Part shown: in pieces, positions 51,716 through 60,292 of the stretch
Position numbering within the stretch: position 1 is the stretch's first letter
How the letters are laid out: each line of letters starts with the position of its first letter
Assembly: GCF_000252125.1 (NCBI RefSeq)
Contig: NZ_AHKF01000032.1
Coordinates: 1 to 64,000, forward strand
Source of the DNA: Flavobacterium frigoris PS1
GTDB lineage: Bacteria > Bacteroidota > Bacteroidia > Flavobacteriales > Flavobacteriaceae
Length of the DNA stretch: 64,000 nt
Reading direction: 5' to 3'
Notes under the pieces: generated by a model
Database searches by the model: none
Told to the model about the DNA's origin: nothing
Seen by the model: only the letters and a program-made list of their open reading frames with translations
Made by a program: the position numbers and the translations under genes

Positions 51716-51910
51716 AACAATTCCAACGTTACTTTTTTTGTAGCAAAGGAAAACATTTAAAATTTGAAATATTTTTTTTTATGAATTTGCAGTTTTTCAT
51801 AATTATATTGAAAATAAGTGAATTACACAAATTTCCTTAGAAGTTATGTAATAAATTTAATTGTTAATGTGATGACCTTTGTAGTAGTACAAAACAGCAA
51901 TAACGATACA

Positions 51911-52096
51911 ATGACAAGGAGAGAACTACATCAGGCTTGGGGAACACAAAAGGAAAAATTAAAACTAAAATTCGCGGCTTTAACAGATACTGATTTGTTG
52001 TATCCAGAAGGAATGGAAACTGAAATGATTTCTAAGCTTGCGCTAAAACTTGGTAAAACGAAAGAAGAAGTATATCAAATAATTAAAGCTATATAA
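51911..52096 (+). CDS. CsbD-like general stress protein
   Basis: 61 residues from ATG 51911. It has AWGTQKEKLKLKFAALTDTDLLYPEGM then ISKLALKLGKTKEEVYQIIKA, the two-helix CsbD pattern. The frame is open upstream to 51818, with another ATG at 51872, but a near-consensus -7 box (GACCTTTG, 51875-51882) lies in that extension, and the CsbD homology starts just after 51911. CsbD is a small protein strongly induced by general stress in Bacillus; its mechanism is unknown. Confidence 0.78.
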   Translation: MTRRELHQAWGTQKEKLKLKFAALTDTDLLYPEGMETEMISKLALKLGKTKEEVYQIIKAI

Positions 52097-52486
52097 CTAA
52101 GTTGATTTTCTAAATGGTAATCTAATAACTACCTAAAAAACAATCTCCCTTAGATATTTTTACGAAGATAGAACTACTGAAAATAGAATTAGGTATTATA
52201 GAACATATTGATTTAAAAACCCTCTAAATAACTCAATTAATCCACTTTTTAATTTTTGTCCATAAGTAATAAAGTTTTGATAAAATCATCTTCTTATAAC
52301 TGTAAATATTACAACATTTATCGAAATTTCTATAACACTTTGCCTCTCATTGTTATAGATATTTGTAGTAGAAAAAAAATCGTCAAAAAACATTAACATT
52401 TTAGAAATTCAAAAAAGAATGTCCACTGTTTGATCATTTTTTTTTTAAGACATAAAAAATAATACTAATCAAAAACAATAGAAATC
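52097..52486. other. Intergenic region with an inverted repeat
   Basis: About 390 very AT-rich bases. No gene was recognised. It holds the 9-bp inverted repeat at 52329-52359 and a poly-T stretch (52438-52446). Confidence 0.5.
52329..52359. promoter_or_regulatory. 9-bp inverted repeat, possible operator
   Basis: TCTATAACA (52329-52337) and TGTTATAGA (52351-52359) are perfect inverted copies separated by 13 bases, 128 bases before the first gene of the next operon. It has no T tract, so an operator is more likely than a terminator. Confidence 0.4.
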
Positions 52487-52639
52487 ATGAGCAATCTTCT
52501 TTACACAGTAGCAGTAATTTTAATCATTTTTTGGGCAATTGGATTCTTCGCATTTAGTGTTGGAGGAATCATACATATTTTATTAATTATAGCAGTTATA
52601 GCTGTAATATTAAGACTTATCCAAGGAAGAAGATTATAA
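52487..52639 (+). CDS. Lmo0937-family 50-residue membrane protein
   Basis: A 50-residue protein with two membrane helices (MSNLLYTVAVILIIFWAIGF, then GGIIHILLIIAVIAVILRL) and the ending IQGRRL. This is the pattern of the Lmo0937 family, widespread in Bacteroidota and Firmicutes and usually found near YtxH or stress genes. It is only 36 bases before the YtxH gene, so the two are probably in one transcript. Confidence 0.85.
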   Translation: MSNLLYTVAVILIIFWAIGFFAFSVGGIIHILLIIAVIAVILRLIQGRRL

Positions 52640-52675
52640 AAACAGAAATTAAATAGAATAAAAACAACAACAATT

Positions 52676-53008
52676 ATGAAAACAGATAAAGTAATATTAG
52701 GAGTTTTAGGTGGTCTAGCCGCCGGTACAATACTAGGAATATTGTTTGCACCAGATAAAGGTGAAAAAACTAGAAAAAAAATTAAAAACAAAGGAATCGA
52801 TTACGCTGACGAGTTAAAGTATCAGTACGGAGAAACAGCAAACAGTCTTTCCAAAAAATATGACTCTATTAAACAAGAGGGTAAATCTCTTTTGAAAGAA
52901 GGAAAATCGAAATTTGAGAATCTTAAATCCGAAGGACAAAACTTCCTTGCAGAAGAAAAGTCGAAATTTGAAAAAGCAAAAAATGAAGTTGAAAAGTTAG
53001 ACATCTAA
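52676..53008 (+). CDS. YtxH domain protein
   Basis: A 110-residue protein. The N-terminal YtxH signature is clear: LGVLGGLAAGTILGILFAPDKGEKTRKKI, a glycine-rich membrane helix followed by charged residues. The rest (about 40-110) is a highly charged amphipathic helix with repeats (EGKSLLKEGKSKFENLKSEG). YtxH-type proteins are membrane-associated general stress proteins. It is the second gene of the Lmo0937-YtxH-holin run. Confidence 0.9.
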   Translation: MKTDKVILGVLGGLAAGTILGILFAPDKGEKTRKKIKNKGIDYADELKYQYGETANSLSKKYDSIKQEGKSLLKEGKSKFENLKSEGQNFLAEEKSKFEKAKNEVEKLDI

Positions 53009-53037
53009 ACGTTTATAAACTTTACAATAAATAAATT

Positions 53038-53385
53038 ATGGATAACAAAGCAACAGCAATAGAAACGCTCTTTGAAAAAGCAGAAGATTACACTAGAACA
53101 ACCGTAGAGTTAGCAAAGCTAAACGCCATTGATAAGTCAGCTGATGTTCTCTCCTCTCTTTTTTCAAGAATCACTGTTCTTATTGTTGTTGCTATGTTTG
53201 TCCTGCTATTCAATATTGGACTTTCCATATGGATTGGCGAACTTCTCGGAAAAACCTATTATGGTTATTTTGCTACCGCCAGCTTTTACTTATTATTGGC
53301 CTTCTTAATAAATGGTTTCAAGAGTCAATGGCTTAAAATACCAGTTAGCAATTTAATCATTTCCAAACTGTTAAAAAAAAGATAG
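53038..53385 (+). CDS. Holin-like (phage holin superfamily III-type) membrane protein
   Basis: A 115-residue protein with a charged N-terminal amphipathic helix (EDYTRTTVELAKLNAIDKSADVL) and two membrane helices (about 43-70 and 75-95). Despite the holin family name, such genes in this stress context are chromosomal and not phage: no other phage gene is near. It is followed one base later by the next gene, so it is translationally linked. Confidence 0.8.
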   Translation: MDNKATAIETLFEKAEDYTRTTVELAKLNAIDKSADVLSSLFSRITVLIVVAMFVLLFNIGLSIWIGELLGKTYYGYFATASFYLLLAFLINGFKSQWLKIPVSNLIISKLLKKR

Positions 53386-53386
53386 T

Positions 53387-53725
53387 ATGAAAAAAGTAAA
53401 TGTAACAGACACTTTAAATGAATCTATCGCTTTATTAGAAAATAGACAAAAGCAGGAATTAAGGATTCTCAAAGAGCAATTTGAATTGACTTATGATAGC
53501 TTAAAGCCTTTAAATATTATCAAAGGCGCCTTTAAAGAAATAGCAACAACATCAGACTTAAAGGGAAATATCATTAATAATGTTATAGGTATCTCAACAG
53601 GTTACATTACTAAGAAACTTTTACTGGGTTCAAGTCATAATCCAGTAAGAAGAGTACTAGGGACAGTACTACAGTTTGTAATTACAAATGTAGTCTCAAA
53701 GCATGCTGATCCCTTAAAAAACTAA
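53387..53725 (+). CDS. Small protein of the YtxH/holin operon, function unknown
   Basis: A 112-residue protein with an N-terminal coiled coil (NESIALLENRQKQELRILKEQF) and a C-terminal amphipathic or membrane-binding region with Gly (NVIGISTGYITKKLLLG, VRRVLGTVLQFVITNVV). I recognise no family name, but such proteins regularly follow the holin-like gene in flavobacteria as I recall. It is the last gene of the four-gene operon. Confidence 0.75.
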   Translation: MKKVNVTDTLNESIALLENRQKQELRILKEQFELTYDSLKPLNIIKGAFKEIATTSDLKGNIINNVIGISTGYITKKLLLGSSHNPVRRVLGTVLQFVITNVVSKHADPLKN

Positions 53726-53877
53726 GGAATTACTGCAATAGAATAGCATAGAGCTATTCTTCTGATTATTTTAATAAATATCATATCGAGTATCTTAGCT
53801 TAGAAATATTGGAATTATCAAGATTCAAAAATCATCTCTAACAGCTACTATTTAATTAAAATTTTGAATAATGCGTT

Positions 53878-54681
53878 ATGGTAACTCCAAAGAAAAATAA
53901 TCTAATTTATTCCAATAAAAGCCTTTCTTTTCAAAATAAAGAGAAAGAAAAACAGCTAGTACACTTAAACAGTATCCATATAGAACTGGAGAGTAAAACC
54001 CAAGAAATAGCAAAACTTAAAGCTGAGTTGGTGATTGCAAATCTGGAACCCAATATTCAAAACGGTGAAAAGAAAAAACGAGCAGCTGAACTAATTATTG
54101 CCAACAAAGAACTGGCATTCCAAAATAATGAAAAAGAGAAAAGAGCTGCTGAACTAATTATTGCCAACAAAGAACTGGCGTTCCAAAATAATGAAAAAGA
54201 GAAAAGAGCTGCTGAACTAATTATTGCGAACGAAGAGCTCGCGTTCCAAAATGATGAAAAAGGGAAAAGAGCAATCGAACTAATTATTGCCAACAAAGAG
54301 CTTGCGTTTCAAAATCATGAAAAGGAGAAAAGAGCGACGGAACTAATTATTGCCAATACTGAACTTGAATTTCAAAACAATGAAAAAGAGAAAAGGGCGG
54401 CTGAATTAATGTTGACAAACATAGGACTTAAGAATGCAGAAGAATCTCAAAGGGAATATATTAGAGGATTAGAAAAAATTACGTTCATGACTTCACATCA
54501 AGTTAGACAACCAATTGCTAATATTCTAGGTTTATCACTAATCCTTGATTTACATAATGATTCAAAAGAAGAAATTCAAAAATCTATAGATTGTATCAAA
54601 CAGTCTGCATTATCCCTAGATATTTTGACTAGAGAATTAAATGCACATGTTTTATACCTGCAGAAAAAAGTAAAAATATAA
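53878..54681 (+). CDS. Coiled-coil repeat protein with an isolated HisKA-like domain
   Basis: 267 residues. Residues about 1-56 are helical; residues 57-182 consist of six 21-residue coiled-coil repeats (ELAFQNNEKEKRAAEL pattern) of the same type as in the hybrid kinase at 40743. The C-terminal part (about 190-267) is a histidine-phosphotransfer helix pair: an H-box with FMTSHQVRQPIANILGL, putative phospho-acceptor His207. No ATP-binding domain follows before the stop, and none is encoded downstream. It is soluble, with no sensor domain. It could be a truncated kinase, or a phosphotransfer or dimer partner of the hybrid kinase (inference). Confidence 0.85.
   Translation: MVTPKKNNLIYSNKSLSFQNKEKEKQLVHLNSIHIELESKTQEIAKLKAELVIANLEPNIQNGEKKKRAAELIIANKELAFQNNEKEKRAAELIIANKELAFQNNEKEKRAAELIIANEELAFQNDEKGKRAIELIIANKELAFQNHEKEKRATELIIANTELEFQNNEKEKRAAELMLTNIGLKNAEESQREYIRGLEKITFMTSHQVRQPIANILGLSLILDLHNDSKEEIQKSIDCIKQSALSLDILTRELNAHVLYLQKKVKI
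54046..54423 (+). repeat. Six tandem 63-bp units encoding the 21-residue coiled coil
   Basis: Units 2 and 3 (54109-54234) are nearly identical at the DNA level. The consensus is shared with the five units at 41790-42104, making a possible recombination substrate about 12 kb apart. Confidence 0.93.
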
Positions 54682-55072
54682 AAATACATCTAACAGATTA
54701 TTTGTAGTTTCTAAATTCTAGTAAAACAGAAATGTAAGTCGAATTGGTCTATAAAAAGATTTCCTCCTAAAACAAATACAATTGTTTTAGGAGGAAATCT
54801 TTTTTATACTCTTACTTAATTAACCATCACTCCTTAATAATTATAAGATTTAACTTATATATTAACTCTCCTTTTTTTAAAATGGCAGTATTTAAAATAA
54901 TATACAAACACAAATAATATATCGTAAATACCTGATAAACAATTACTTAATTTATAAAAAAAGCAGAGCATAAGTAAATTATAAAACAATGAATGTTAAT
55001 AGTATAACATCATATAGGCCTTAACAATGAACCTTTGTTCACTGAACGATAAATCCCCAAAATTAAATAAAA
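54682..55072. other. Intergenic region between repeat protein and second ice-binding gene
   Basis: About 390 bases. It contains the strong terminator at 54754-54806; the remainder is AT-rich, with no recognised gene. A near-match -7 box (AACCTTTG, about 55029-55036) precedes the ice-binding gene. Confidence 0.5.
54754..54806. terminator. Strong bidirectional terminator
   Basis: A stem of about 20 bp built from AAGATTTCCTCCTAAAACAA and its complement, with a 6-nt loop, flanked by A and T runs on both sides. Confidence 0.93.
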
Positions 55073-56854
55073 ATGAAAACAAGAAAATTACTATTAACCG
55101 TCGCAGTATTATTTATTGCTTTATTTTATGGTTGCGAAAATGATGATTTTCAAGAAATAGATGGTGTTTGTCCGCTTGTGACAATTACCAGTCCTATTAA
55201 TGGAGCTACAAATGTTCCTCTTGATCAATTAATTATTGTAAGTTTTAATGAAGAAATGAATCCTGAAACAATAAATCAGTCTTCCTTTACTTTAAATGGA
55301 ACTTCTCAAGTAGCAGGTGTGGTCACATACAGCGGAACTACAGCAACCTTTACCCCTTCTGCTTTACTTTCTTCTAACACAACTTATACTGCTAGAATAA
55401 CGAGAACAGTAAAAGATCTTACAGGTAACGCTTTACAAACCGAAACTATTTGGACTTTTAGCACTGGTTTAACAATTACTCCAATGGTATCATCAACTGA
55501 TCCTGAAAACAAAACTAATAACGTGGTTTTAAACAAATTAGTAAGTGTTAACTTCAACATGCCAATGAAGGCTTCAACAATTAACACAACTAACTATACT
55601 TTAAAACAAGGAACTACTGCTGTTTCTGGAACTGTATCATATAGTGGAACTACTGCTACCTTTACTCCTGCAGTACCTTTATCTCCTAATACTCTTTATA
55701 CAGCTACTGTTTCTAAAGCAGCAACAAATTTAGACGATACTGCATTAATCGGTGACTATGTATGGGAATTTACAACAGGTGCCTTGGTTGCCCCTAATGT
55801 AACTTCTACAGATCCAATCAACGGTACAACAGGAGTTAGTCTTACGAAAACGATTAGCGCTAACTTTAGTATCATTATGGATCCGTTAACGATTAATGCA
55901 ACAAATTTTACCTTAAAACAAGGTACAACAACTATTGCAGGAACTGTAACTTATTCAGGTACTAAAGCCTCTTTTAATCCAACAAATGCTTTATTAGAAG
56001 GTAAAGTTTATACAGCCACAATTACAACTGCTGCTAAAAATCTTGCGGGAGTTGCTTTAGCAAATGATTATGTATGGAACTTCACGACATTAGTCGTTAA
56101 TGCTCCTGCTCCAACTGCAGGTTTATTCTTCGGAATATTTGGTGGAAACGCCGGAATAACGAATCAAGGTCTGACTACCAGAATTAATGGCGGAGGTATC
56201 GGAACAACAGCTGCTTCTACATTAGTAACTGGATTCACGGATGTTTTAGCTTCACCATTTGAGGTTTATACAGTTACAACACTTAATAACGGACTTGTAG
56301 CTGGTGGAATCTTTGCTGCTGCGCCAGCGCCAGGAAACGCCACAAAAGCACAAAAAGCACTTGAAGGATTGAATGAAGCAAGAGCTCTTTATAATAGTAT
56401 TTCTCCCGCTTCAATGCCAGGAGGAAGTGATCAAGGCTCTGGCGAGCTTGGTGGATTAACTTTAGCCCCAGGTGTTTATAAATCAGCAAGTGGTAGCTAT
56501 AAAATCACAAATGGAGATCTTACATTAGATGCCCAAGGAGACGCAAATGCAAAATGGTATTTTCAAGCAGCATCTTCATTAACAGTAGGAAATTCAGCGC
56601 CAAAAAGTGTTAAACTGATAGGTGGAGCCCAAGCTAAAAACGTATACTGGTATGTAGGAAGTGCAGCAGAGATTAACTATGCCGGTGGTGGTGTAATGGT
56701 AGGAACCATTATCGCAAATGATGGCGTGACATTGTCATCTCCAGGGAATAGCACAACACTAGTTGGTCAAGAAACTGTATTAAATGGAAGAGCAATTTCA
56801 CTTGTAGCATCGGTAACTATGGTAAATACAATCATCAATATACCCGCTAACTAA
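55073..56854 (+). CDS. Ice-binding protein with three Ig-like domains and a DUF3494 domain
   Basis: A 593-residue lipoprotein (FYGC, Cys21). Residues about 35-335 form three Big_5-type Ig-like repeats of about 100 residues, each with a STDPxNxTxxVxL-like start, NFTLKQGTT-like middle and YTATITxAAKxLAG-like end. The last 250 residues are a DUF3494 beta-helix: GLFFGIFGGNAGITNQGL, ALEGLNEARALYNSI, LTLAPGVYKSASG, KWYFQAASSLTVG, GGAQAKNVYWYVG. The Ig domains probably hold the ice-binding domain away from the outer membrane. It is followed by an OmpA-family gene in the same orientation, 77 bases apart. Confidence 0.93.
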   Translation: MKTRKLLLTVAVLFIALFYGCENDDFQEIDGVCPLVTITSPINGATNVPLDQLIIVSFNEEMNPETINQSSFTLNGTSQVAGVVTYSGTTATFTPSALLSSNTTYTARITRTVKDLTGNALQTETIWTFSTGLTITPMVSSTDPENKTNNVVLNKLVSVNFNMPMKASTINTTNYTLKQGTTAVSGTVSYSGTTATFTPAVPLSPNTLYTATVSKAATNLDDTALIGDYVWEFTTGALVAPNVTSTDPINGTTGVSLTKTISANFSIIMDPLTINATNFTLKQGTTTIAGTVTYSGTKASFNPTNALLEGKVYTATITTAAKNLAGVALANDYVWNFTTLVVNAPAPTAGLFFGIFGGNAGITNQGLTTRINGGGIGTTAASTLVTGFTDVLASPFEVYTVTTLNNGLVAGGIFAAAPAPGNATKAQKALEGLNEARALYNSISPASMPGGSDQGSGELGGLTLAPGVYKSASGSYKITNGDLTLDAQGDANAKWYFQAASSLTVGNSAPKSVKLIGGAQAKNVYWYVGSAAEINYAGGGVMVGTIIANDGVTLSSPGNSTTLVGQETVLNGRAISLVASVTMVNTIINIPAN

Positions 56855-56875
56855 TTAATAGTCATTCTTTTAAAT

Positions 56876-56895
56876 ATCCCGTCTTAGGGCGGGAT
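56876..56895 (+). terminator. Weak hairpin between ice-binding and OmpA genes
   Basis: ATCCCG pairs with CGGGAT around an 8-nt loop. There is no T run, so it may be an mRNA processing or attenuation element and not a full terminator. Confidence 0.35.
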
Positions 56896-56931
56896 TCATT
56901 TAAATAAAACCTAATAATAAAATACATAAAA

Positions 56932-58965
56932 ATGAAATCAAAAAATATTTATAATGAGACACCTTGTACAACAAGGTCTCTTGCCAATCGTACTCTAAAA
57001 AGTATCGGAATAATTACTTTAGCTTGGTTGAGTTTTGAAAATTCTGTTCAAGGACAGGAAACTCTTGATACTAAATATTCAAAACCATCATGGTATTTTG
57101 GTGTAGCGGGTGGAGCTAATTTTAATTTTTACCGTGGTTCAACGCAACAAATGAATGCAAGTTTTACATCTCCAAAAGCATTTCACGATGGATTTGGTGC
57201 TGGACTATTCATTGCGCCACTTTTAGAATATCGTCCTGCTGATTCAAGGTGGGGTGTTATGTTACAAGCTGGATACGATAATCGTAAAGGAAAGTTTGAC
57301 GAAGTGATTACGGATTGTGACTGCCCAGCTGATTTAAAAGCGAACGTGAGTTATATCACCGTAGAACCAAGTTTGCGTTTTGCTCCTTTCAAATCTGATT
57401 TCTACTTATATGGAGGTCCACGTTTGGCTTTCAATATGGATAAATCATTTACCTATCAATTAGGAACTAATCCAGCATATCCGGATCAAACAACTAATGC
57501 TGAAGTGAAAGGTGATTTTGACAACGTCAACAAAACAATTGTTTCTATGCAAATTGGAGCAGGTTACGACATTCCACTTTCAACAGATAGCAACAAAACA
57601 CAATTTGTATTGTCTCCTTTTGTTTCTTTCCAACCTTATTTTGGTCAAAACCCACGTTCAACAGAAACATGGAATAATACGACTGTAAGAGCAGGTGTTG
57701 CCCTTAAATTTGGACAAGGACAAAACATCCAACAGTCTACTGATATGGTAAAAGATGCTGAAGTCCAATTTTCTATCAATTCTCCAAGTAATACACCTGG
57801 CGAATCTAGATATAATGAAATCTTCCCACTTAGAAACTATGTCTATTTTAATACGGGATCTACTGAAATACCAAATCGTTACGTTCTCTTGACTAAAGAT
57901 CAAGTGAAAGATTTCAAGGAAGACCAATTGGAGGTGTTTGCTCCAAAAAACTTATCTGATCGTTCAAAACGACAAATGACTGTTTACTATAATGTATTGA
58001 ACATTTTAGGAGACCGTATGCAAAAAACCCCGTCAGCGACAATTTCCTTAGTAGGTTCATCAGAACAGGGACCTCAAGATGGCTTGGTTATGGCTGAATC
58101 AGTTAAAAACTATTTAGTTAATGTATTTGCTATAGATGCGTCAAGAATAAAAACTAAAGGTCAAAGCAAACCTAATATCCCCTCTTTACAACCTGGTGGG
58201 ATATTAGAATTAGAACTACTTAGTGAAGGTGACCGTAGAGTCTCTGTTGAAAGTACTTCTTCAGATTTATTGATGGAGTTTCAAAGTGGACCGGATGCTC
58301 AATTAAAACCTGTGAAAATTGCAGCTCTTCAAGAAGCTCCTACTGAAAGTTATGTAACATTTGATAATAAAGGAGCTAATGAAGCATTATCTTCATGGTC
58401 ATTGCAACTTGCAGATGAACAAGGAAAAATTCAGTCTTTTGGTCCATATACTGAAGATGTAGTTAGTATTCCTGGAAAATCAATTTTAGGAAGTCGTCCA
58501 GAAGGAGATTACAGAGTAAAAATGATAGGTCAAACTAAAAGTGGTGCTATTGTTGAGAAAGAAAGTGATATGCATGTTGTACTTTGGACCCCTGCTAAGC
58601 TTGAAGAAGGTATTAGATACAGCATCATCTATGAGTTTAATAAATCTAAAGCGATTACTATCTACGAAAAATACCTTACTGATGTAATTACACCTAAAAT
58701 TCCTGCTGGAGCAACTGTAATTATTCATGGCCACACGGATGCAATTGGTGAAGAAGTGTATAACAAAGATTTGTCTTTGGCACGTGCTAACGATGTGAAA
58801 AACATCATTGAAAGTGGTTTGTCTAAAGCAGGTCGAAATGACGTAACATTTGAGTTGAATGGATTTGGAGAGGATACAAACAAAGCCCCTTTTGAAAACA
58901 AAACCCCTGAAGAACGTTCTTACAACAGAACAGTAATCATCGATATTATTCCTGCAAAAAAATAA
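56932..58965 (+). CDS. OmpA-family outer-membrane protein with N-terminal barrel
   Basis: 677 residues. A long N-terminal signal region (ending SVQGQ near residue 42) is followed by a beta-barrel (about 50-260: WYFGVAGGANFNFYRG, LYGGPRLAFNMD, TTVRAGVALKFG), a middle region with a first OmpA-like segment (about 300-440) and a C-terminal OmpA peptidoglycan-binding domain (about 555-677, IIHGHTDAIGEEVYNKDLSLARANDVKNII with the expected Asp/Arg region RSYNRTVIIDI). The protein should link the outer membrane to the cell wall. It may be co-transcribed with the ice-binding gene. Confidence 0.9.
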   Translation: MKSKNIYNETPCTTRSLANRTLKSIGIITLAWLSFENSVQGQETLDTKYSKPSWYFGVAGGANFNFYRGSTQQMNASFTSPKAFHDGFGAGLFIAPLLEYRPADSRWGVMLQAGYDNRKGKFDEVITDCDCPADLKANVSYITVEPSLRFAPFKSDFYLYGGPRLAFNMDKSFTYQLGTNPAYPDQTTNAEVKGDFDNVNKTIVSMQIGAGYDIPLSTDSNKTQFVLSPFVSFQPYFGQNPRSTETWNNTTVRAGVALKFGQGQNIQQSTDMVKDAEVQFSINSPSNTPGESRYNEIFPLRNYVYFNTGSTEIPNRYVLLTKDQVKDFKEDQLEVFAPKNLSDRSKRQMTVYYNVLNILGDRMQKTPSATISLVGSSEQGPQDGLVMAESVKNYLVNVFAIDASRIKTKGQSKPNIPSLQPGGILELELLSEGDRRVSVESTSSDLLMEFQSGPDAQLKPVKIAALQEAPTESYVTFDNKGANEALSSWSLQLADEQGKIQSFGPYTEDVVSIPGKSILGSRPEGDYRVKMIGQTKSGAIVEKESDMHVVLWTPAKLEEGIRYSIIYEFNKSKAITIYEKYLTDVITPKIPAGATVIIHGHTDAIGEEVYNKDLSLARANDVKNIIESGLSKAGRNDVTFELNGFGEDTNKAPFENKTPEERSYNRTVIIDIIPAKK

Positions 58966-58997
58966 TACAAGAATAGAGATTACATTTATATAATTTG

Positions 58998-59040
58998 AAA
59001 AAAGAGGATAGAAACTTACAAGTCTTTCCTCTTTTTTTTT
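58998..59040 (+). terminator. Terminator after the OmpA gene
   Basis: AAAAGAGGA pairs with TCCTCTTTT, with an inner ACTT/AAGT stem, then a run of ten or so T. Confidence 0.88.
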
Positions 59041-59203
59041 GACAAAAATTAATAAAACAGAAAATGTATTTTATTAAAAATTAAACCTATTAAAAACAAA
59101 AAAACTTGTTTATTGAACATTAGAACTAATTCTATGAAGAATTACAATACCTAACTCAATAAATATAATTATCTTTATATCAACAACATAATAGTTTAGA
59201 AAC

Positions 59204-60292
59204 ATGAAAGAAAATAAATTATTTACAACTGAAAAAGTGGGTTCCATAGAATTAAAAAATCGAATTGTTATGGCACCAATGACAAGATGCCGAGCAATAA
59301 AAAATATTCCAAACGAACTTATGCTTGAATATTATAAACAACGTTCAAATGCAGGTCTAATCATTACAGAAGGAACAGCACCCTCAGCTAACGGGCTGGG
59401 CTATGCCCGAATTCCAGGTATCTTTAGCGAAAAGCAGGTTGAAGGCTGGAAAAAAATTACTGAAGCAGTACATGAAAATGGAGGGAAAATAGTTGTTCAA
59501 TTAATGCACTCTGGAAGAATCAGCCATTCGCTTAACATGCCTGCAGGATCAAAGATATTAGCACCTTCCGCCGTAAAAGCTGCAGGACAAATGTGGACCG
59601 ACTTAAAAAATCTACAAGATTTTGAGACGCCAATAGAAATGTCTTTACAAGACATAATTCATGCCAAAACGGAATTTATATCTGCGGCCGAAAATGCTTT
59701 ATTCGCTAAGTTTGATGGTGTCGAATTGCATGCTGCCAATGGCTATCTTCTAGAGGAGTTTCTTTCTCCAGTAAGTAATATCCGTGACGACAATTACGGA
59801 GGAAGTATTGAAAACCGCTGCCGTTTTGTTCTTGAAGTCACAAAAGCAGTAGCAAAAGCAATTGGAAAAGAAAAAACGGGTATCCGATTATCTCCATATG
59901 GAGTGGCTAGTGATATGCCACATTATCCAGAAATAGACGAGACTTATGACTATTTATCAAAACAACTCAGTAAGCTTGACATCGCCTATATTCATCTTGT
60001 CGATCATTCCGCTATGGGAGCTCCACCAGTACCAACAGAAATAAAAAAAATGATTCGCAAAAACTTTAAAAATACAATTATTCAGTGTGGCGGTTATGAC
60101 ATGGAAACTGCTGAACAGGCAATTGAAAACGGGCTGACCGATTTAGTGGCTTTTGGGAGACCTTATATCAATAACCCTGATCTTGTCCAACGATTCAAAA
60201 ATGATTGGCCTTTATCACAGGACCTTAATGCGGATTTATTCTACACGGCTGATGAAAAAGGATATACTGATTATCCATCTTACAAACCCTGA
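59204..60292 (+). CDS. Old Yellow Enzyme family NAD(P)H:flavin oxidoreductase
   Basis: A 362-residue TIM-barrel flavoprotein: LKNRIVMAPMTRCRA, FMN-binding and substrate segments VVQLMHSGRISH, FDGVELHAANGYLLEEFLSPVSNIRDDNYGGSIENRCRF, GIRLSPYG and the C-terminal VAFGRPYINNPDLV. Members of this class (alkene reductase, NemA-like) reduce activated C=C bonds or nitro esters with FMN. The catalytic pair is the usual His-Ala-Asn variant region. A stress or detoxification role is likely. Confidence 0.93.
   Translation: MKENKLFTTEKVGSIELKNRIVMAPMTRCRAIKNIPNELMLEYYKQRSNAGLIITEGTAPSANGLGYARIPGIFSEKQVEGWKKITEAVHENGGKIVVQLMHSGRISHSLNMPAGSKILAPSAVKAAGQMWTDLKNLQDFETPIEMSLQDIIHAKTEFISAAENALFAKFDGVELHAANGYLLEEFLSPVSNIRDDNYGGSIENRCRFVLEVTKAVAKAIGKEKTGIRLSPYGVASDMPHYPEIDETYDYLSKQLSKLDIAYIHLVDHSAMGAPPVPTEIKKMIRKNFKNTIIQCGGYDMETAEQAIENGLTDLVAFGRPYINNPDLVQRFKNDWPLSQDLNADLFYTADEKGYTDYPSYKP

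Noticed and set aside
53038..53385. Prophage remnant suggested by the holin-like gene
   Set aside because: No integrase, capsid, tail or lysin gene is near; the neighbours are YtxH, Lmo0937 and other stress genes, where this family is commonly chromosomal.
54057..54296. Open frame on the minus strand opposite the coiled-coil repeats
   Set aside because: It is a shadow of the repeat; its repeating Ser/Phe-rich sequence is a translation artefact of the 63-bp unit.
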